64,000 bases of DNA, from positions 111,574,410 through 111,638,409 of the forward strand of contig CM063284.1 in NCBI GenBank assembly GCA_032173965.1, given 5' to 3'. Source of the stretch: Sitta carolinensis (lineage: Eukaryota; Chordata; Aves; Passeriformes; Sittidae). Each line of letters opens with the position of its first letter. Positions within the stretch are counted from its first letter, which is position 1. Below are positions 1 to 10,442 of the stretch, in pieces. Under the pieces are notes generated by a model. It did not search any database. It had not been told where the DNA came from and worked only from the letters and a program-made list of their open reading frames with translations. Both the position numbers and the translations under genes were made by a program.

Positions 1-174
1 CCTGTTAAAGTAAGAGGAAATATACGATCAGCACAGTTGTCTGAATGTCTAACACGGTATGGCATGGTAATGCCAGCATCAGAGTTCAAACACATGAGGA
101 GTTACAAACCAGAATTATTTACACCATGCAATTGTAATCTATGCAGAGACACTTCTAAGGAGCCAAAGCAATGA
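1..174 (+). CDS. 3' terminal coding exon (partial), EF-hand-like C-terminus, gene not identified
   Basis: Frame 1 is open from the first base for 57 codons and ends at TGA 172-174; the start and upstream exons lie outside the window. The residues are charged and balanced rather than low complexity. The part reading GNIRSAQLSECLTRYGM followed by MPASEF has the spacing of an EF-hand exit helix leading into the next entry helix (G-x-I-x-x-x-x-L, then a hydrophobic helix). The acidic calcium ligands are absent, so it would be a degenerate hand. A short tail follows with three cysteines (C-N-C-N-L-C) and a basic end. No acceptor site is visible, so the exon begins at or before base 1. A plausible 3'UTR with an AATAAA and GT-rich downstream element follows. 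A 57-codon open frame alone could be chance (a few percent per frame). I could not name the family. Confidence 0.5.
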   Translation, partial: PVKVRGNIRSAQLSECLTRYGMVMPASEFKHMRSYKPELFTPCNCNLCRDTSKEPKQ

Positions 175-922
175 AATAGTTCTCTAACTTCTCATTAAAC
201 TGGTGAATTTTGTTTGGCTTAGATCATTGATCATAGACCCAACATTCTGCCACTGTGGCTACTCCTTACTCCCTGACAGCAGAGAAATGGGGAGGAAGTA
301 CCAGCTTCTGCATATTTGATTTTGAAGGGTTACAGAAAGGAATTTATATTTTTGTGCAGTTTATATCTGCAAGGACCTCTGTAGATGTGAAGTCCCACAG
401 CTCCTGCTGTGGTGTTGGTATAATTGCCCCTCTTATCTATGCTTGAGCTGAGATGTGGGATATGAAGTAGTCTTCTGAGGATAGGAAAGCAATTCTGTGG
501 CAGAGCTAAAGGAACTTCAAACTCCTGACTTCTTCTCAGTATTAATCTCTTTCTTGAAAAATGAACCCAAAAGCTATCACTAACAGAAGGTATGGTAAGC
601 TGTGTGACTCCCATGTCCTCTCACATTTTGGCAGTTTTGCCACACAGAAGTGTTTCTAGTGTAAGAGGGCTGTCCCTGGTATACAGAGCAAAACTACCCA
701 TGCAAATACAGGGAGGACTGTAAGGACTGCCCCTGCAGAGCAGACACTGTAGTCCTGTATAAGTTCTCTCATTGAGAATGCAACCTGGAAGTCTCCCTAA
801 GACATGCTGAGCTAGCCCAGCAAAGGATGGGACCACTGCTGAGTCACTGCATTGTACATGAAGAAGGTATGGCTTTCTGTGGAATCATGAGACGTAAAAA
901 AATAAATTAAAAAGATTTGATA
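175..922 (+). other. Putative 3'UTR of the partial gene
   Basis: This is the interval between the TGA at 172-174 and the poly(A) signal. It has no other AATAAA and no recognisable repeat. The open frames on both strands here (for example minus 330-614 and 621-836) are short, overlap one another and resemble nothing known. The assignment depends on the upstream exon being real. Confidence 0.4.
901..906 (+). terminator. Poly(A) signal AATAAA with GT-rich downstream element
   Basis: A canonical AATAAA is followed 15-45 bases later by a TG-rich stretch (tctgtgttacgtgtgtacat, about 921-940), the usual layout of a vertebrate cleavage site. Cleavage would fall near 915-925. It is the first AATAAA after the stop codon at 172. 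Confidence 0.45.
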
Positions 923-1050
923 TCTGTGTTACGTGTGTACATGTATAGATGTGAACATGTGCAGGTAAAAAACCTAACCCTTTTGTAACTATCATTCATA
1001 ATTTAAAAGACAGGCAAAGCACTGGATGAGGATACATATTTCCTTTGAGG

Positions 1051-1070
1051 AAAAAAAAAAAAAAAAAAAA
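1051..1070. repeat. Poly(A) tract, 20 A
   Basis: A run of exactly 20 A lies just beyond the putative poly(A) site. No target-site duplication or retrocopy body is seen beside it, so it is called a simple repeat. Confidence 0.9.
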
Positions 1071-1431
1071 GAGTAGGAAACAAATTATGTGTATCTGGAG
1101 CTTCATTATCCTACAATTATACAGGCTGCTACTTATAGAAACCTTTTTAATCCTTAAGGGGCAAGCAGCAGGACAGAGATTAGTGTTGGTGCAAGTTAAG
1201 GGCTGAGAGCAAGTTTTACCAAGAGAGCAGTGTCTTGCAGGATATATAAAAAAGAAGTATTGCTTTTCTCATATGACAACCACAGCATGGAAACACATTG
1301 TTCACAAAAATGACATGACATTTTTTAATCAGCCCGGCAGGTTGTGTCTCTGATAAGGATATTTCTTGCATCTTGTCTTTAAAATGAAGAACATCTGAAA
1401 ACATCACTCTTTGAACATAGAAAGCTGAGTT

Positions 1432-1733
1432 TCACAGACTCATAGAAGAATTTCAAGCCCTTTACCCCTTCAAAGATGGAAAACCCACTCCAATATTTGA
1501 CCATCTTTATGGTAAAATTTTTTCTTATACTTAGAGTTTCCCGTGCAACATCTTAAGTCCATTGCCTATCACTGGACACATGCAGGAGAATCTGACTGTC
1601 TTATCTGTAGCCTGAGGACAGGTGTTCTCTGAGCCTCCTCTTCTCCCATCTGAATGGAGTTATAAGCATCACATGCGTGCTCCCCAGCCCTCTGACCAGT
1701 CTGGTGGCCTGCTGCTGGATTTCCTCCAGTATG
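1432..1733 (-). mobile_element. CR1 LINE 3' fragment (5'-truncated)
   Basis: Read on the minus strand, this carries the ordered landmarks of a CR1 tail: GAGGAAATCCAGCAGCAGG, then GCCACC..ACTGGTCAG..GGGCTGG, an AGAAGAGGAGGCTCAG block, AGTGATAGGCAATGGAC, AAAAAATTTTACCAT.A..ATGGTCAAA.A.TGGA, and a CTATGAGTCTGTGA end. Part of the usual sequence before the tail is deleted. It is a dead retrotransposon copy. Its 5' truncation point abuts a U6 snRNA sequence in the same orientation. Confidence 0.85.
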
Positions 1734-1735
1734 TC

Positions 1736-1849
1736 AATATTTTTGCTCTACTTGGAGACTTCTTTTCATCCCCAAACTGACTTGTGCAGGCATCATGCTA
1801 ATCTTCTCTATCATTCAAGTTTTAGCATATACTCTGCCAACAAAAGCAT
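1736..1849 (-). pseudogene. RNU6: U6 snRNA retropseudogene fused 5' of CR1
   Basis: The minus strand from 1849 downward aligns to spliceosomal U6 from its first bases. Visible blocks are GGCAG, ATAT.CTAAAA, GAA.GAT and the 16-base block AGAGAAGATTAGCATG with no mismatch, then CCTGCACAAG (U6: CCTGCGCAAG). After a small insertion come GGATGA and a decayed 3' end finishing in ATATT. Most differences are transitions, and CpGs are lost, as expected of an old non-functional copy. U6 normally acts in the spliceosome catalytic core and is transcribed by RNA polymerase III. This copy has many substitutions and no upstream U6-type promoter was noticed. It runs straight into the truncated CR1 at about 1733. 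Confidence 0.85.
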
Positions 1850-3393
1850 GATTTCATTAGAAGATAAGCCAGAACATTATTTTTTTTTTAAAGGAAGAAA
1901 CATGGGGACAATGGAAATGTAAGGCTTTTAACCCCTTGCTACCTTCCCCTCTATTAGGCAATGTGTCCTTATGTTCTGGTCTTTTTCTCAGCCTACAGTT
2001 TTCAGTGGCTTTCTGCACTGAAAGGAAGACTTCACAATCCCCTCTCAGCATCCTGAGAGAAGTAGTTATGTCAACTTGGGCCCTTAGTTGTGATGTCTTC
2101 TCTGCTTCTCAGAGCTCTCCTTTCTGCTTCTGCTAAAGACTCCTACTCCTTGCATATTTCACCACTCTGTCAAGATTTGTTCTTCACTCCAGAAACTTTT
2201 TCCCTGTAAAGTTGCTCAACTGCTCTTGGAAAAGCACAATTTCCTCCTCCTTCCCGAAGATGCCCCCTGAGTACAGCCACATTGTTGTCTGCTGTCTCCT
2301 GAAAGGAACATAATGTCTATTAGCACAGAGTAACTCCAAATGAAGAAATTAAGAATTATACACTCAACATGCTAACAGAAACATCCATAACATTGTTAAG
2401 AAAAGTTATTCATTAGGGTCTGGCTGTGATTTTGGAAATTACTCAGGGTGGTTTTATAACAGTTAAAAAACGTAAGGTGCTGTGTGTGAGGCTTTGGGGT
2501 TTGGACATATTTTTCCACAACTCTTTACATCTGTCAGCAAGAACATATGGCTCTTTTGACAGTAGGACTTGGGTGGGCCAATGGCTGCTGGATGTTGTAA
2601 TAGGAGGTTGGCAGGACACAGAATGATAAACTTACTTGTCAACAGCCTTTCTGGCTTTCTTAGGACAGACTGAGCTTTGTACCTCTGCAACTTGTTTCCC
2701 ATGTAGTCCCTGGTAATTTTTTTTTGGTATGGATTAATTGATTTTTTATTTGCTTGCTGCTATTATGTCTGCCAAACATGGAACCCTTCTCAACCACAGA
2801 AGCTCATTTTGTCTCTATTATTCCCTGCTTTGTTATGTTGCTTCCCTCAGCCAGAAAGAATTCTTCTTAAATTGTTTGCATGTTGGTGGCAACAGAGATG
2901 GAAGACCAAGGAATCAATAAAGAAGAGTTCCACAGTAAATGTTGAAAATGGGGTCTATCCAGTGTGTGGCATGGAAAATAAGGCTGCAAGCACCACTAAG
3001 GAGCTCTCCAGTTGGGTGACTGCAGCATTACAAGCCAGAAGAGTTTACAGAGAACCTCGAGAGGAAGCAGACCTATGGCTCCATCTGCATTCGTAAAGGC
3101 CCTTTCTATGAAAAGCAAGCTACTGGCATAGGTGGAGGTCAGAGCGAAGCAATCTGCAGGGCCCTTTTGGCCCCTCTGTCTGTATTTCCTTCCTATCAGT
3201 CTAAATTACTGGGTAGGATTGGTGGTCACTGAAGTTTCCCATGGCGTGGATGTGGGATATTGCTAAGATAGGTGATGGAAGAGCCTGCTAAAACTATTCT
3301 TGTGTACTGCAGGCCAAATACTTTAAATGTCCCATCACAGTGAACCATAGTTCATTTGTAGCTCTCTTAATTTGCTCTTTCTCATACAGCACC
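1850..3393. other. Intergenic, no supported gene
   Basis: No exon, RNA gene or clear repeat recognised. Short ORFs at 1936-2136, 2426-2626 and 2809-3096 have no family features. Confidence 0.6.
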
Positions 3394-3429
3394 TTTTTTT
3401 TTTTTTTTGTATTAGTTGTGTATTAGTTG
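3394..3429. repeat. T15 tract plus 11-bp tandem duplication
   Basis: A run of 15 T (3394-3408) is followed by two perfect copies of TGTATTAGTTG (3408-3418 and 3419-3429). A pyrimidine-rich tract (ccctcccccc and similar) follows near 3500-3520. Confidence 0.85.
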
Positions 3430-3889
3430 CAATACAGTTGTATTAACAGCATTTTTCCACAATGAATTTCACTGCCATTTTCTCTCCGTATTTCTACTCC
3501 CTCCCCCCTTCCCCCTTCCCATTTTGTTTTCTGTTGGACATTATTTTTTCACCTTTGATAATGACTGTTTTGCATAAAAACCCCCCATATATTTGCAGAA
3601 ATTCAGTAAATTTTACTTGCTTTACTTCAACTTCACAGCCAGGATATTGGCATATAAAATGAATCACTTTTTATCTCTCCTTGTTTTCCCTTGTTTCAAG
3701 GTAATTTTTCCACACTAGTGCAAAGCTTTGAGTAGTCCTGTTTTTCTTTTTAAAACAGAGGGCTCTGAATTGCCATTGCCTGGCACTGTAGGTATGGTCA
3801 GAGTGGTTGAATTTCTTTCTCATTCACTGGGCTCAGAATACAGCTCCTTAAGCTACTCAAGGCAATCTCACAGTTTGCTGGGGGTGAGA

Positions 3890-4190
3890 CATACCCCAGC
3901 GAATGTGACCTTTTTATTAGCATTTTGTAGATTTGAATGAAGCTGAGTAAAGCTGCATAAAAAGTCTCTGCAGAAATAAATAGAGCAGATCAGGGGCTAA
4001 GTGCAGTTTTCCCATGAGATTTATATATTTTAAGATTAGGCCTGGCATTTTGCAAAATGCTGTTTGAAGTTGTTAATTAGGTTTGCCTGAACAGACCAAA
4101 ACAGACACAACTAATTGGCTGAGATTACAGCTATAAGATTGTGACTTTTCACAGTGAAATCTCTCAATGTATGTTCTTGTTTAGGTCTGC
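3890..4190. promoter_or_regulatory. Candidate conserved non-coding / enhancer-like element
   Basis: A stretch without repeats or coding signal carries homeodomain-type cores (GTTAATTAGG near 4073-4082 and ACTAATTGGC near 4109-4118) and an A/T-rich flank. This composition is typical of deeply conserved developmental enhancers. That is inference from base pattern only; no alignment was possible. Confidence 0.2.
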
Positions 4191-5221
4191 TCTTCTGTGG
4201 TTTGTTCAGAGGAGGCGGATAAAGACTTCTCCGTATCACTGAGATAGTGAGGAATACTTTGGGGACTATCATCCCTATCTCAAATCTGCTGTTAATGGGA
4301 GGTTTCTTTACTGAATACCTGTCTTCATTCTACTTGTATTTTTGACAGGAGGAGCACTCCCAGGTGACTTCTCAACTTTTAATTAATAAAGCCCAATAGG
4401 AAGCCTTTTTACAGCATCACTGCATCAATAAGTACAAAATAATTTAATCGAGTCTCATAGTCCATGCAGTTACCGGCAAACCTGATTCATTTTATGAATA
4501 ATTTTACTTGGATCTTAGTGAGAAAAATGTTCTTATTAACAGTATGAGCAACAAATTTCCAGACAAAAACATGGAGGAGGGAGAGTATGTATAGACACAG
4601 TCTGGGGGGGGATGTGACTTCATCGCACTTCACACGATAAGAGGGTTCACTTCAGGAGCTGGTAACAGGACGGAGACTTGAAAGGCCAGGCTACAGGAAA
4701 TGGGGATGGTGAGTCAGGAAATGGCAGCTTTCCCTCCGAGTCATCCTTGAACCATTGCCTTAGTGTGCTCAGAGTGGGAATTGGATTAGTAGAGATGCTG
4801 TTCCTTCAGAAGAGATTTCAAACTTGGGTCGTGACCATTTGATGTTGTCAAGTGTTACGTGCAGTTTCTCCTTAAGAGCATGGATTTCAGCTCCTGCATC
4901 TGCTCCGATCCCTAGCGTGGGTGGCTGCCTGTGCTCTGTAGCTGTCCCTCTCTGCAGTGGCAGGCATTTCATGCCTCCTGCCTGGCCTGGCTCTCTGTCC
5001 TGGTGCTGTGAGTGAGCCCTGTTATACACCCCTTTGCTTCTTAAAGACTACTTGGCTAGTAACCCAGAGGTGTCTTGCATAGCTGCTAAATAGCTGTATT
5101 TTCCTGTTAAATACACATCGCTCTGTAATTGGCTTTCCAGAAGCAGAAGAGCTATCTGTTAGGAGGCAATGGCAGTATTTGGAGGTTACAGGGGCACTCA
5201 CTAGAAAGGTACGCTAATTCC
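4191..5221. other. Intergenic, no supported gene
   Basis: Nothing beyond small ORFs. A G-run (ggggggg, about 4604-4610) and mildly GC-rich sequence near 4890-4990 are the only compositional features. Confidence 0.6.
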
Positions 5222-5557
5222 TTTGTCAATGTCTCTAAGTATCTAAAGAGGTGGAGCCAAGAAAATAGAGCCGGGCTCTTCCCGGGGGTGCTAAGAGACA
5301 GGACAAGAGATAATGGGCAGAAACTGAAGCACAGGAAGTTCCACCTGAATGTGAGGAAGAACTTTACTGTACAGTGACCGAACACTGGAACAGAATGCCC
5401 AGAGAGGCTGTGAAGTCTCCCTCCCTGGACATATTCCAGAACCATCTGGATGTAATTCTGTGCCATGTGTTCTAGGAAGATCCTGCGTGAGCAGGGAGTT
5501 TGGACCAGGTCTGGTCCCTTCCAAGCTGATCCATTCTGTGTTTCTGTGATTCTGTGA
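5222..5557 (+). mobile_element. CR1 LINE 3' fragment
   Basis: Ordered CR1 tail landmarks on the plus strand: AAGTATCTAAAGAGGTGGAG, GGACAAGAGATAATGGGCAG, AAACTGAAGCACAGGAAGTT, GAATGTGAGGAAGAACTTTA, CACTGGAACAGAATGCCCAG, ATCTGGATGTAATTCTGTGC. The element ends in ATTCTGTG-type octamers (5531-5557). Good preservation suggests a relatively young avian CR1. ORFs on both strands here (5152-5466 minus, 5129-5377 plus) are by-products of the element. Confidence 0.95.
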
Positions 5558-6100
5558 CCGGGCGGGTAGGCAGCAGCGATGCTGAGACGCCGGTCTGGGA
5601 AGAGGCACCTCGGCTGGAACGCGATGCCGTGCTCGCACCTCTTAACTCGCCGCCGTTAACTGACAGGACGGGGTTACGCTCTGTGCCAAATTACGGCCCA
5701 GAGCAGCCTGATGGCAGCCGGGGCTGGCGGGAGACCCCCGAGCGAAACGCGCCGCCGGGGCGGAAAGGCGCCACCTGCTCCCGCCCCCCGCTCCCGGCAG
5801 ACGCCCGCCCGCCGCCTCCCGGCGCCTGGGCCGCGGCCCCCGCCGGGCCCGGAGCTGCCGCCGCCCGCCCGCCCGCGGCGGCGCCGGGCGGGCCCCTCCG
5901 GCGGGGGCGGCCGCGGCAGCGCCGGCAGCGGCCGCAAGATGCCGCCCTGCCCAACGCCTTGGCGGCCGCGGCTGCCGCCCCGGGCCCTGCGCGGCCGCCC
6001 GCGGAGCGCCCTCCCCGCCGCCGGGGCCGGGCCCGGCCGCCGCCGTGCCGCCCGCCCGGGGCGCAGAGCGCCGCGCCGCCCCCGCCGTTCGCCCGCTGCA
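5558..6100. promoter_or_regulatory. CpG island, candidate promoter, bracketed by CR1 elements
   Basis: The only strongly GC-rich segment of the window, densest at 5740-6095, with dozens of CpGs and no decay to TpG. Sp1-like GC runs (cccgccccccgctcccgg) and repeated GGCGG/CCGCC words are present. A weak YY1-like word, CAAGATGCCGCC, lies at 5935-5946. No TATA box is evident. Retained CpGs imply an unmethylated, probably promoter-associated island, so a transcript start (coding or lncRNA) may lie here. The direction is unknown. Long open frames on both strands across it reflect the absence of A/T-rich stops, not coding. The left edge directly follows the 3' end of a plus CR1 and the right edge meets the 3' end of a minus CR1. 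Confidence 0.6.
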
Positions 6101-6101
6101 C

Positions 6102-6303
6102 TCACAGAACCTCAGGATTGTTGGGGTTGGAAGCGGCCTCAGGAGGGCATCCGGTGGAAACTCCCCTGCCAAGGCTGTGTCCCCTAGAGCAGGTGACACA
6201 GGAAGGCGTGCAGGTGGGTTTTGAATGTCTCCAGACAGGGAGACTCCATGGAACTCCCTGGGCAGCCTGTTCCAGTGCTTTGCCACCCTAAATGTAAAGA
6301 AGT
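6102..6303 (-). mobile_element. CR1 LINE 3' fragment
   Basis: The reverse complement of a CR1 tail starts with TCACAGAACCTCAGGATTGT. It continues through the decayed target motif GTTGGAAGCGGCCTCAGGAG, the CTCCAGACAGGGAGACTCCA block and GGGCAGCCTGTTCCAGTGCT. It is interrupted or truncated exactly where a second minus-strand CR1 begins. Confidence 0.9.
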
Positions 6304-6700
6304 TCACAGAATCACAGAATATGCTGAGTTGGAAGGGACCCACAGGACCATGGAGTCCAGTCCCTATCCCTGCACAGCACCATCCTCAAGAGTTACACCA
6401 CGTGCCTAAAAGTGTTGTCCAATCACTTCTTGAACTTTGTCAGGCTGGTACTGTGACCACTTCCCTGAGGAGGCTGTTCCTATGCCCAAACATTCTGTTG
6501 CAGTTTATGGTCATTGTTCCTCATCCTGTCACTGCACACCACCAAAAATAGTCTGTCACTATCCTCTTTGCATCTGCCTTTGAGATATTTATGTGCACTA
6601 ATGAGATCCCCTCTCAGTCTTCTCTGGACTGAACAGAACAGCTCCCACAGTCTCTCCTCATAAGAGAGATGCTTCAGACCCCTCATCATCTTGGTGAAAT
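6304..6700 (-). mobile_element. CR1 LINE 3' fragment, adjacent second copy
   Basis: It begins with a doubled octamer (TCACAGAATCACAGAAT, 6304-6320), the reverse complement of the avian CR1 tail. Then come TGAGTTGGAAGGGACCCACA, CACTGCACACCACC, GATCCCCTCTCAGTCTTCTC and CTCCTCATAAGAGAGATGCT, all standard order for an inverted CR1. It is better preserved than its left neighbour, so it may have inserted into or beside it. Confidence 0.95.
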
Positions 6701-9525
6701 GGTTCTGTTGTGCTACAGGCAGGTTGGAGGTGGCTGCTAGTGAGGCTGGGTGAGGCCACTAAATTCAAGCACTTAGGACCCTGGCAGTGGCCAGGATTCA
6801 TCAGGCTTCTTCAGGGAGAGCAGAGCCACCAGCACTGGGGTTATTTTATGGTGACAGAGGGATAGGTGCCAGTAACTGAAACCCAAGCATTCTGTTCATT
6901 AAAGGTGATGATCTCAAATAATTTTTCTTCAAGATGAACCAAAACCAAACAGCAAGTAACTTGGCTGTTGAATTTCAGTAGCAATTGACTGTGTTGGCCT
7001 TTTGAACCTTGTGTGTTTTGGTTTTCCCTCATTGAGCACTCTCCTTAAAAGAATTAATACATTGACTGCATAGTTTTTGGGAGCAAAACTGAAGGAACAC
7101 AGTCCCGTGCTTTAACAGCCGGCTGACTGTGTGCATTCATTGGGGAAAAAGTCGAGAGCAGTTAGACCACACTTCCAGACTGGCTCTCAAGGAGGCCAAG
7201 GCCACTGAGATTTTGGGATTATTCATATTTCAAAACCATTTTGAGATACAAAATTGTTTAGAGGCTAAAGGAATGTAAACAATTGTCACATGTAATTGCT
7301 GGGGATTTTTTTATGAGAGAGGTTTGTATTACTTAAAAATTGCTTACAATTGCTAATTTAGCATCTGTGTGGAATGCTGTATTGTCTGGACTGTTGTATT
7401 TGCAATCAGAGCAGATAGCAGAAGCACAAGCACTTCCTGCACAGCTTCTTGGCTGCGACCTGGACTGACCCCATGAACAGCAAGTCAGGGTGAGCAGTGT
7501 TGGGCTTGGATGCTTTCTTCCGTTATTGCTGGTGTGTTACACCTAGTGAAACTGCTTGGCTACTCTGCTGAGCTTGCCACATAGTTCCAGCTATACTGTG
7601 AACATCTGTCTGCCAACTGACTGAAGCCACTATGTTCATTTTGTGTGGGCTACTGAGCAACTGTCAGATGGGAATGACTTGGGTTATCCCATGTCTTAAC
7701 CAATGTTCTAGATTCAGGAGGTTCTGAATGCCTTTCTCTTTGCCTGACTTACCTGTTTTTTGACTAGATCCTTCTGAGCTATATGTTTTCAGTCCCTTAG
7801 TAGGCCTTTGAATGATCCCCAAGAATGTGCTGGATGTCATCCTCCTACAGAGCTCAAGTAGATTAGACAGGAGCATTGAGTTAATTGGATCACTGTAGAT
7901 CCACTCAGGTCTATGCATCTCCTAACCAGTAGAAGCCCATCTCTTAGAGATTTTTGTGATATTAGTTTTGACAGGATGCATTATGCTGTTTAAGGTTATG
8001 TCTGAAAATCATAAAACAATGAAAAAGGGATTTTCAGGATGGCAGTACAAGCAACTGTAGTGGAAAATGAGCTGAGATCTCTGAGAATTTTATTCTGTCA
8101 GCATGGATGTGTGTTGCTTTCAAGGTGATAGTAGGGTGTGGCTGAGAATACCTGTGCAATGAAATTATTCTATAGACTTGGAAGTGTTCGGTTTGGGAAA
8201 AGAATGCTTTTCACAAATTTTATGCATTTAGCACTCACCAGGCCTTCTGAAGTTAAATGAGAACTTCAGAACATTTGTTCCTGAAAATCAGACTGTCCAT
8301 GTATATGAAGGAGTCTAGGAATGTTCATCCTGAAGTTAGAGAAACAGCCTCATTGAAGAGATCCTCATACAGATGGTTAGGCTTCAGGACATGAAATTTG
8401 GGATTTATTTGGCTGAATACCCCAGAAGTCATTGTTAACTTCTCTGTGACTCATCCAGGCTGTCTGAACTTCCCAAATTGAAGAAAGGAAGTGATGAGTA
8501 GGTTAAAATATGACAGAGCTTCCTGTCTTGCCTTGAACAGAAGGAGTTTAGAAAGACCTTTCTCATATTCTGCTGATCCAAGTTGAGTTCAGTGACTGGG
8601 CAAAAACAGGAGAGAAAATGCTGGTTGTGGGATGCCATTCTTGCCAAATCTTTTCAGCCTCCAAGGAAGGCTTATTTTGGCAGAAAGTTAAGCAGTGCTT
8701 TTTGGACTGCTTTTTATCTGGGGAGGCTGATGGGAAAGATGCTCCTCCCCGGGCACTGAACCATAAATATTTGACTTTTATACAACCAAAATTCCCATGA
8801 GTAGACATGGAATAAGTGACAAAAAACCTGAGCTTTTACCAAACCTGTGGAATTCATTTCAACTTTGCCAGGTGTTTAGCTGTAAGACTGTGAGGTCCCA
8901 TATTTAACAGCTCATATACTTTGCCAATAATATGTGAAGTGTTTCATTATCTTACACACTGTAGTTGGCACGCATCAGTTTGCAGACAAAGAGTGATGGT
9001 TTATGATATTTGTGGATTCCATGTGCAGTTGTAGGCATGAAATGATGTGTGGTGTATGATAAAACAAATATATAAGAATGAAAGAGTTCACATAGAAAAT
9101 ATGATACTTTCAAGTCTCTGATAACTAAAACCATAAAGTGCTAAATAACGTCAATACTTTGATTTTTGTCTCCTTTTATAATTGCTCAGAATAAAAAACA
9201 AATAAGAGGCATGCCTTCAGCTCACCCAAGCTGTTCAAGGAATACTTGGGCAGATGAAGAGCTAATTTATTCTGAGACTGCAAAATAGCCATAACTTTTT
9301 AGGATATTCATCCTAAAGGCCAACTTTTTTCACAAATTAAAACTTAATTTAGTGGACAAGCTTATGGGACCAACTGCATACAACTGCATATTCACCCCAG
9401 TTCCCAGTACCCAGTGACATATTTCAATCAGTATTGAAATAATTACTGCAAGATTCTGGTTGTAGTTTTATGGACTTTTTTCCCCTGTGGTGTTTTCACT
9501 GTTTGCTGAGTTTTAATCTTTCTAG
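6701..9525. other. Intergenic, no supported gene
   Basis: AT-rich unique-looking DNA. ORFs of 60-84 codons (for example minus 7664-7918 and 8563-8808) show no domain, signal or splice support. A short perfect inverted repeat ATTTCAAT-CAGT-ATTGAAAT lies at 9421-9440. Confidence 0.6.
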
Positions 9526-9540
9526 AAAAAAAAAAAAAAA
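9526..9540. repeat. Poly(A) tract, 15 A
   Basis: Simple homopolymer run; no retroposon body recognised beside it. Confidence 0.85.
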
Positions 9541-10442
9541 TCAAACAGCTTGAAACTTTAACCTACTTCTAAGTAAATCTTTGATTGAGCAAGTCTTTAA
9601 TGTGTTGCTTCGCAGCATAGCAGTGAATTTAAGTGTGCACTTCTTTATGTATAATAAATGCTGTGCTGAGGTAGGGTCTAGGGATGAAAAGCAACTGCCT
9701 GTTTACACCAGCAACTCCCCAGGCATGGGAATCTTGTGTGTTGCAAGAGTGGCGACGTTTTCTGTGGCACTGCTTGCAGCAGCCTGTGTGGTCTGCCCTG
9801 CTGGCCTTAGCAGCCCGTCTGAACTGGCAGGGGCCAGCAGCCCGGGAGACCTTGGTCCTGGGTGAGCCCTCCACCAGCCAGCCCACCATGGAGCCACGGG
9901 GCTGCTCCCCAGCTGCAGTGAGCAGGGCAGCTCAGGGAGATCTGCTCTGTCTCACCAGTTGTAATGCAGAAAAGAACAATTCTGGGTATCCAGAAGAGCG
10001 AGGAGAAGAAAGTTTGACTATGAAAAGCAGAACAGGGAGCTTCTTGCTTTCATGTCTTCTTCAAGGACTTTGGCAGACTGGTGCGTTTTGTGGTGGTTCT
10101 GCTGCTGCTTAGGACCTCTGACAGATGCATGTTTTTCTAGAAAGCTAGCGAACCTTGCCATGTGAACAAGAAAATATGTCATTTGTCTGATGCTGCATTT
10201 CAATATTTTTATTATTTTCCCCCTTGATGTGTCTTAGAAGTATGGAAGATGATTTAAATGAGATTTTTATTGTAATTTCTGGTGAATTTTCTGTGCTGTA
10301 AACACTGGAGTTAAAACTCAAAGGCAGTCCCATCCCTTGTGGGACTAGAGTCTCTTATTAGTCATCTGACCAAGAAATGAGGACAAGATGAGAGTAACGT
10401 TATTTATATGTATCAAAATTAGTAGATTATCAACAACAGTAT
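9541..10442. other. Intergenic; contains a small signal-peptide-like ORF
   Basis: A moderately GC-rich patch at 9710-9960. A 46-codon frame starting at ATG 9725 (G at -3 and +4) encodes a hydrophobic N-terminus resembling a signal peptide and ends at TGA 9863-9865. The stop overlaps GGGTGAGC, a good splice donor. No homology is recognised and overlapping ORFs exist in other frames, so it is not called as a gene. Confidence 0.4.

Noticed and set aside
5554..6343. Long ORFs on both strands (up to 245 codons) across the GC-rich segment
   Set aside because: They are P/A/G/R-rich in every frame because GC-rich DNA lacks stop codons, and they run on into CR1 sequence. CpG island, not coding.
7447..7500. 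Resemblance to the 5' part of 7SK RNA (GGCTGCGAC then CCCCAT at similar spacing)
   Set aside because: Only two short blocks match; the sequence before and after does not, so coincidence is more likely.
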